From NCBI GenBank assembly GCA_009781425.1, contig WQYC01000010.1:1-64000 (forward strand): DNA of 64,000 nt, read 5' to 3'. Source of the DNA: Oscillospiraceae bacterium (lineage in GTDB: Bacteria; Bacillota; Clostridia; Oscillospirales; Ruminococcaceae). The notes under the pieces are model-generated. The model was not told where the DNA came from. It worked only from the letters and a program-made list of their open reading frames with translations, and did not search any database. The position numbers and the translations under genes were made by a program. Below are positions 63,520 to 64,000 of the stretch, one piece after another (within the stretch, counting starts at the first letter, position 1; every line of letters begins with the position of its first letter).

Positions 63520-64000
63520 TTGCCTTTATTCGGTTTTTTTGACTACGGGAAAGCAGGCAAGGGAATTGCGAAAGACGCGCCTGTGAAGCGTCCTTTCTTT
63601 AAGTTCTGGGAGCTTTTTGCGCGGAAATTCTGGAAGTTTTTCTTTATTAATTTTATTTATCTGCTCTTCTGTCTGCCTGTTGTTACCTTCGGGCCTGCGA
63701 CGGTCGCGATGACGCAGGTGATGAGAAAATTTTCGATTGAACAGCCGATTTTCATTTTTGATGAGTTTTGGCGGGCGTTCAAAAGTAACTTTAAAAAATC
63801 CTTTTTCCTTGGCATTGTGAATATTATTTTTATCGTTTCTTTTGTATACGCTTATGTTTATTACGATATTTTGACAAGCTTTGAGCCGTCTTTCTTTAAC
63901 TTGGCTTTGATGTCTATGACGATTGCGGCGGGGGCGTTTGTGCTGATGATGCATTTTTATATCTATCCGCAAATCGCCTCGCTGACGCTGAGCCTGCATC
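63520..64000 (+). CDS. YesL/DUF624 family membrane protein (partial, runs off the window)
   Basis: The open frame starts at TTG 63520 behind TTGGAGGT and runs off the right edge. The first 160 residues start LPLFGFFDYGKAGKGIAKDA (Met at the TTG) and show 'FINFIYLLFCLPVVTFGPAT' followed by 'AMTQVMRKFS', the DUF624 signature, with further hydrophobic segments. The family often lies beside carbohydrate ABC transporters. The ORF-track entry on the minus strand (63526-63999) is its shadow; this real gene is absent from the track because it is truncated. Confidence 0.88.
   Translation, partial: MPLFGFFDYGKAGKGIAKDAPVKRPFFKFWELFARKFWKFFFINFIYLLFCLPVVTFGPATVAMTQVMRKFSIEQPIFIFDEFWRAFKSNFKKSFFLGIVNIIFIVSFVYAYVYYDILTSFEPSFFNLALMSMTIAAGAFVLMMHFYIYPQIASLTLSLH

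Noticed and set aside
63526-63999. Minus-strand ORF of 157 residues at the right edge
   Set aside because: It is Arg/His-rich shadow sequence. The plus strand holds a clear DUF624 gene with promoter and ribosome binding site.
1-64000. tRNA genes, rRNA genes, prophage or integrated plasmid
   Set aside because: No cloverleaf, rRNA signature, integrase, terminase or plasmid replication gene was seen on reading both strands.

Overview
The window reads as a chromosomal segment of an anaerobic, plant-fibre-degrading Clostridia bacterium, most likely a gut or rumen member of the Oscillospiraceae/Ruminococcaceae group. The reasons are Firmicutes-type promoters (TTGACA-17-TATAAT) and AGGAGG ribosome binding sites throughout, a dockerin-bearing GH9 enzyme, GH10, GH26 and GH27 glycosidases, an oxygen-independent ribonucleotide reductase (nrdD), acetate kinase, an archaeal-type ProS, DnaD/DnaI-type replication genes and chemotaxis CheC. 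No rRNA, tRNA, CRISPR array, transposase or prophage was found. The species assignment is an inference.

Layout. 1-9.4 kb: an accessory polysaccharide region. GH27 alpha-galactosidase and GH26 mannanase read rightwards. A tocopherol-cyclase-like gene, a FAD/Rieske oxidoreductase, a pair of immunity-like genes, the GH9-dockerin enzyme and two small genes read leftwards. The block is bracketed by inverted copies of the same two promoters. 9.4-13.2 kb: a very large LRR-DUF1266-DUF4240 protein, an Smr-domain protein and a cyclase. 13.3-17.7 kb: the first four genes of an exopolysaccharide operon, then a membrane-anchored GH10 xylanase. 17.7-20 kb: an ABC exporter. 20-22.3 kb: a gene behind a SigD-like promoter and two noncoding transcription units. 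One is about 185 nt on the minus strand. The other is about 630 nt on the plus strand with its own promoter and terminator and many possible helices; it is the strongest candidate here for something undescribed. 22.3-24.3 kb: dnaD and dnaI/dnaC.

24.3-35.1 kb: a polyamine cluster that contains both routes to spermidine: speD, speA, speE and speB, plus carboxy(nor)spermidine dehydrogenase and nspC. AT-rich cargo is scattered through it: a DUF4258/YgiT toxin-antitoxin pair, a GT8 gene flanked by a 26-bp duplication, small membrane proteins and two copies of a 110-bp palindromic element. 35-48 kb: housekeeping genes (gltA, trmB, cheC, murA, tmcAL, ackA) mixed with hypothetical membrane and lipoproteins. 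48.4-56 kb: proS, DUF1810, a Cys-rich surface protein, an NrdR-type nrdD and small nucleotidase/HAD genes. 56-63.4 kb: ldhA, a Crh-like HPr, the rpmG-secE-nusG-rplK-rplA operon, queT behind a probable preQ1 riboswitch, a GDSL esterase and mnmA. The window ends inside a YesL/DUF624 gene.

Two kinds of short repeat run through the right half: a palindrome beginning GTAGGG and an array of CAATTGA units. Both occur between genes, at stop codons, and in frame inside proteins. At two loci, divergent promoters interlock so that each -35 box lies in the other promoter's spacer. All functions are read from sequence motifs alone; no database search was possible.
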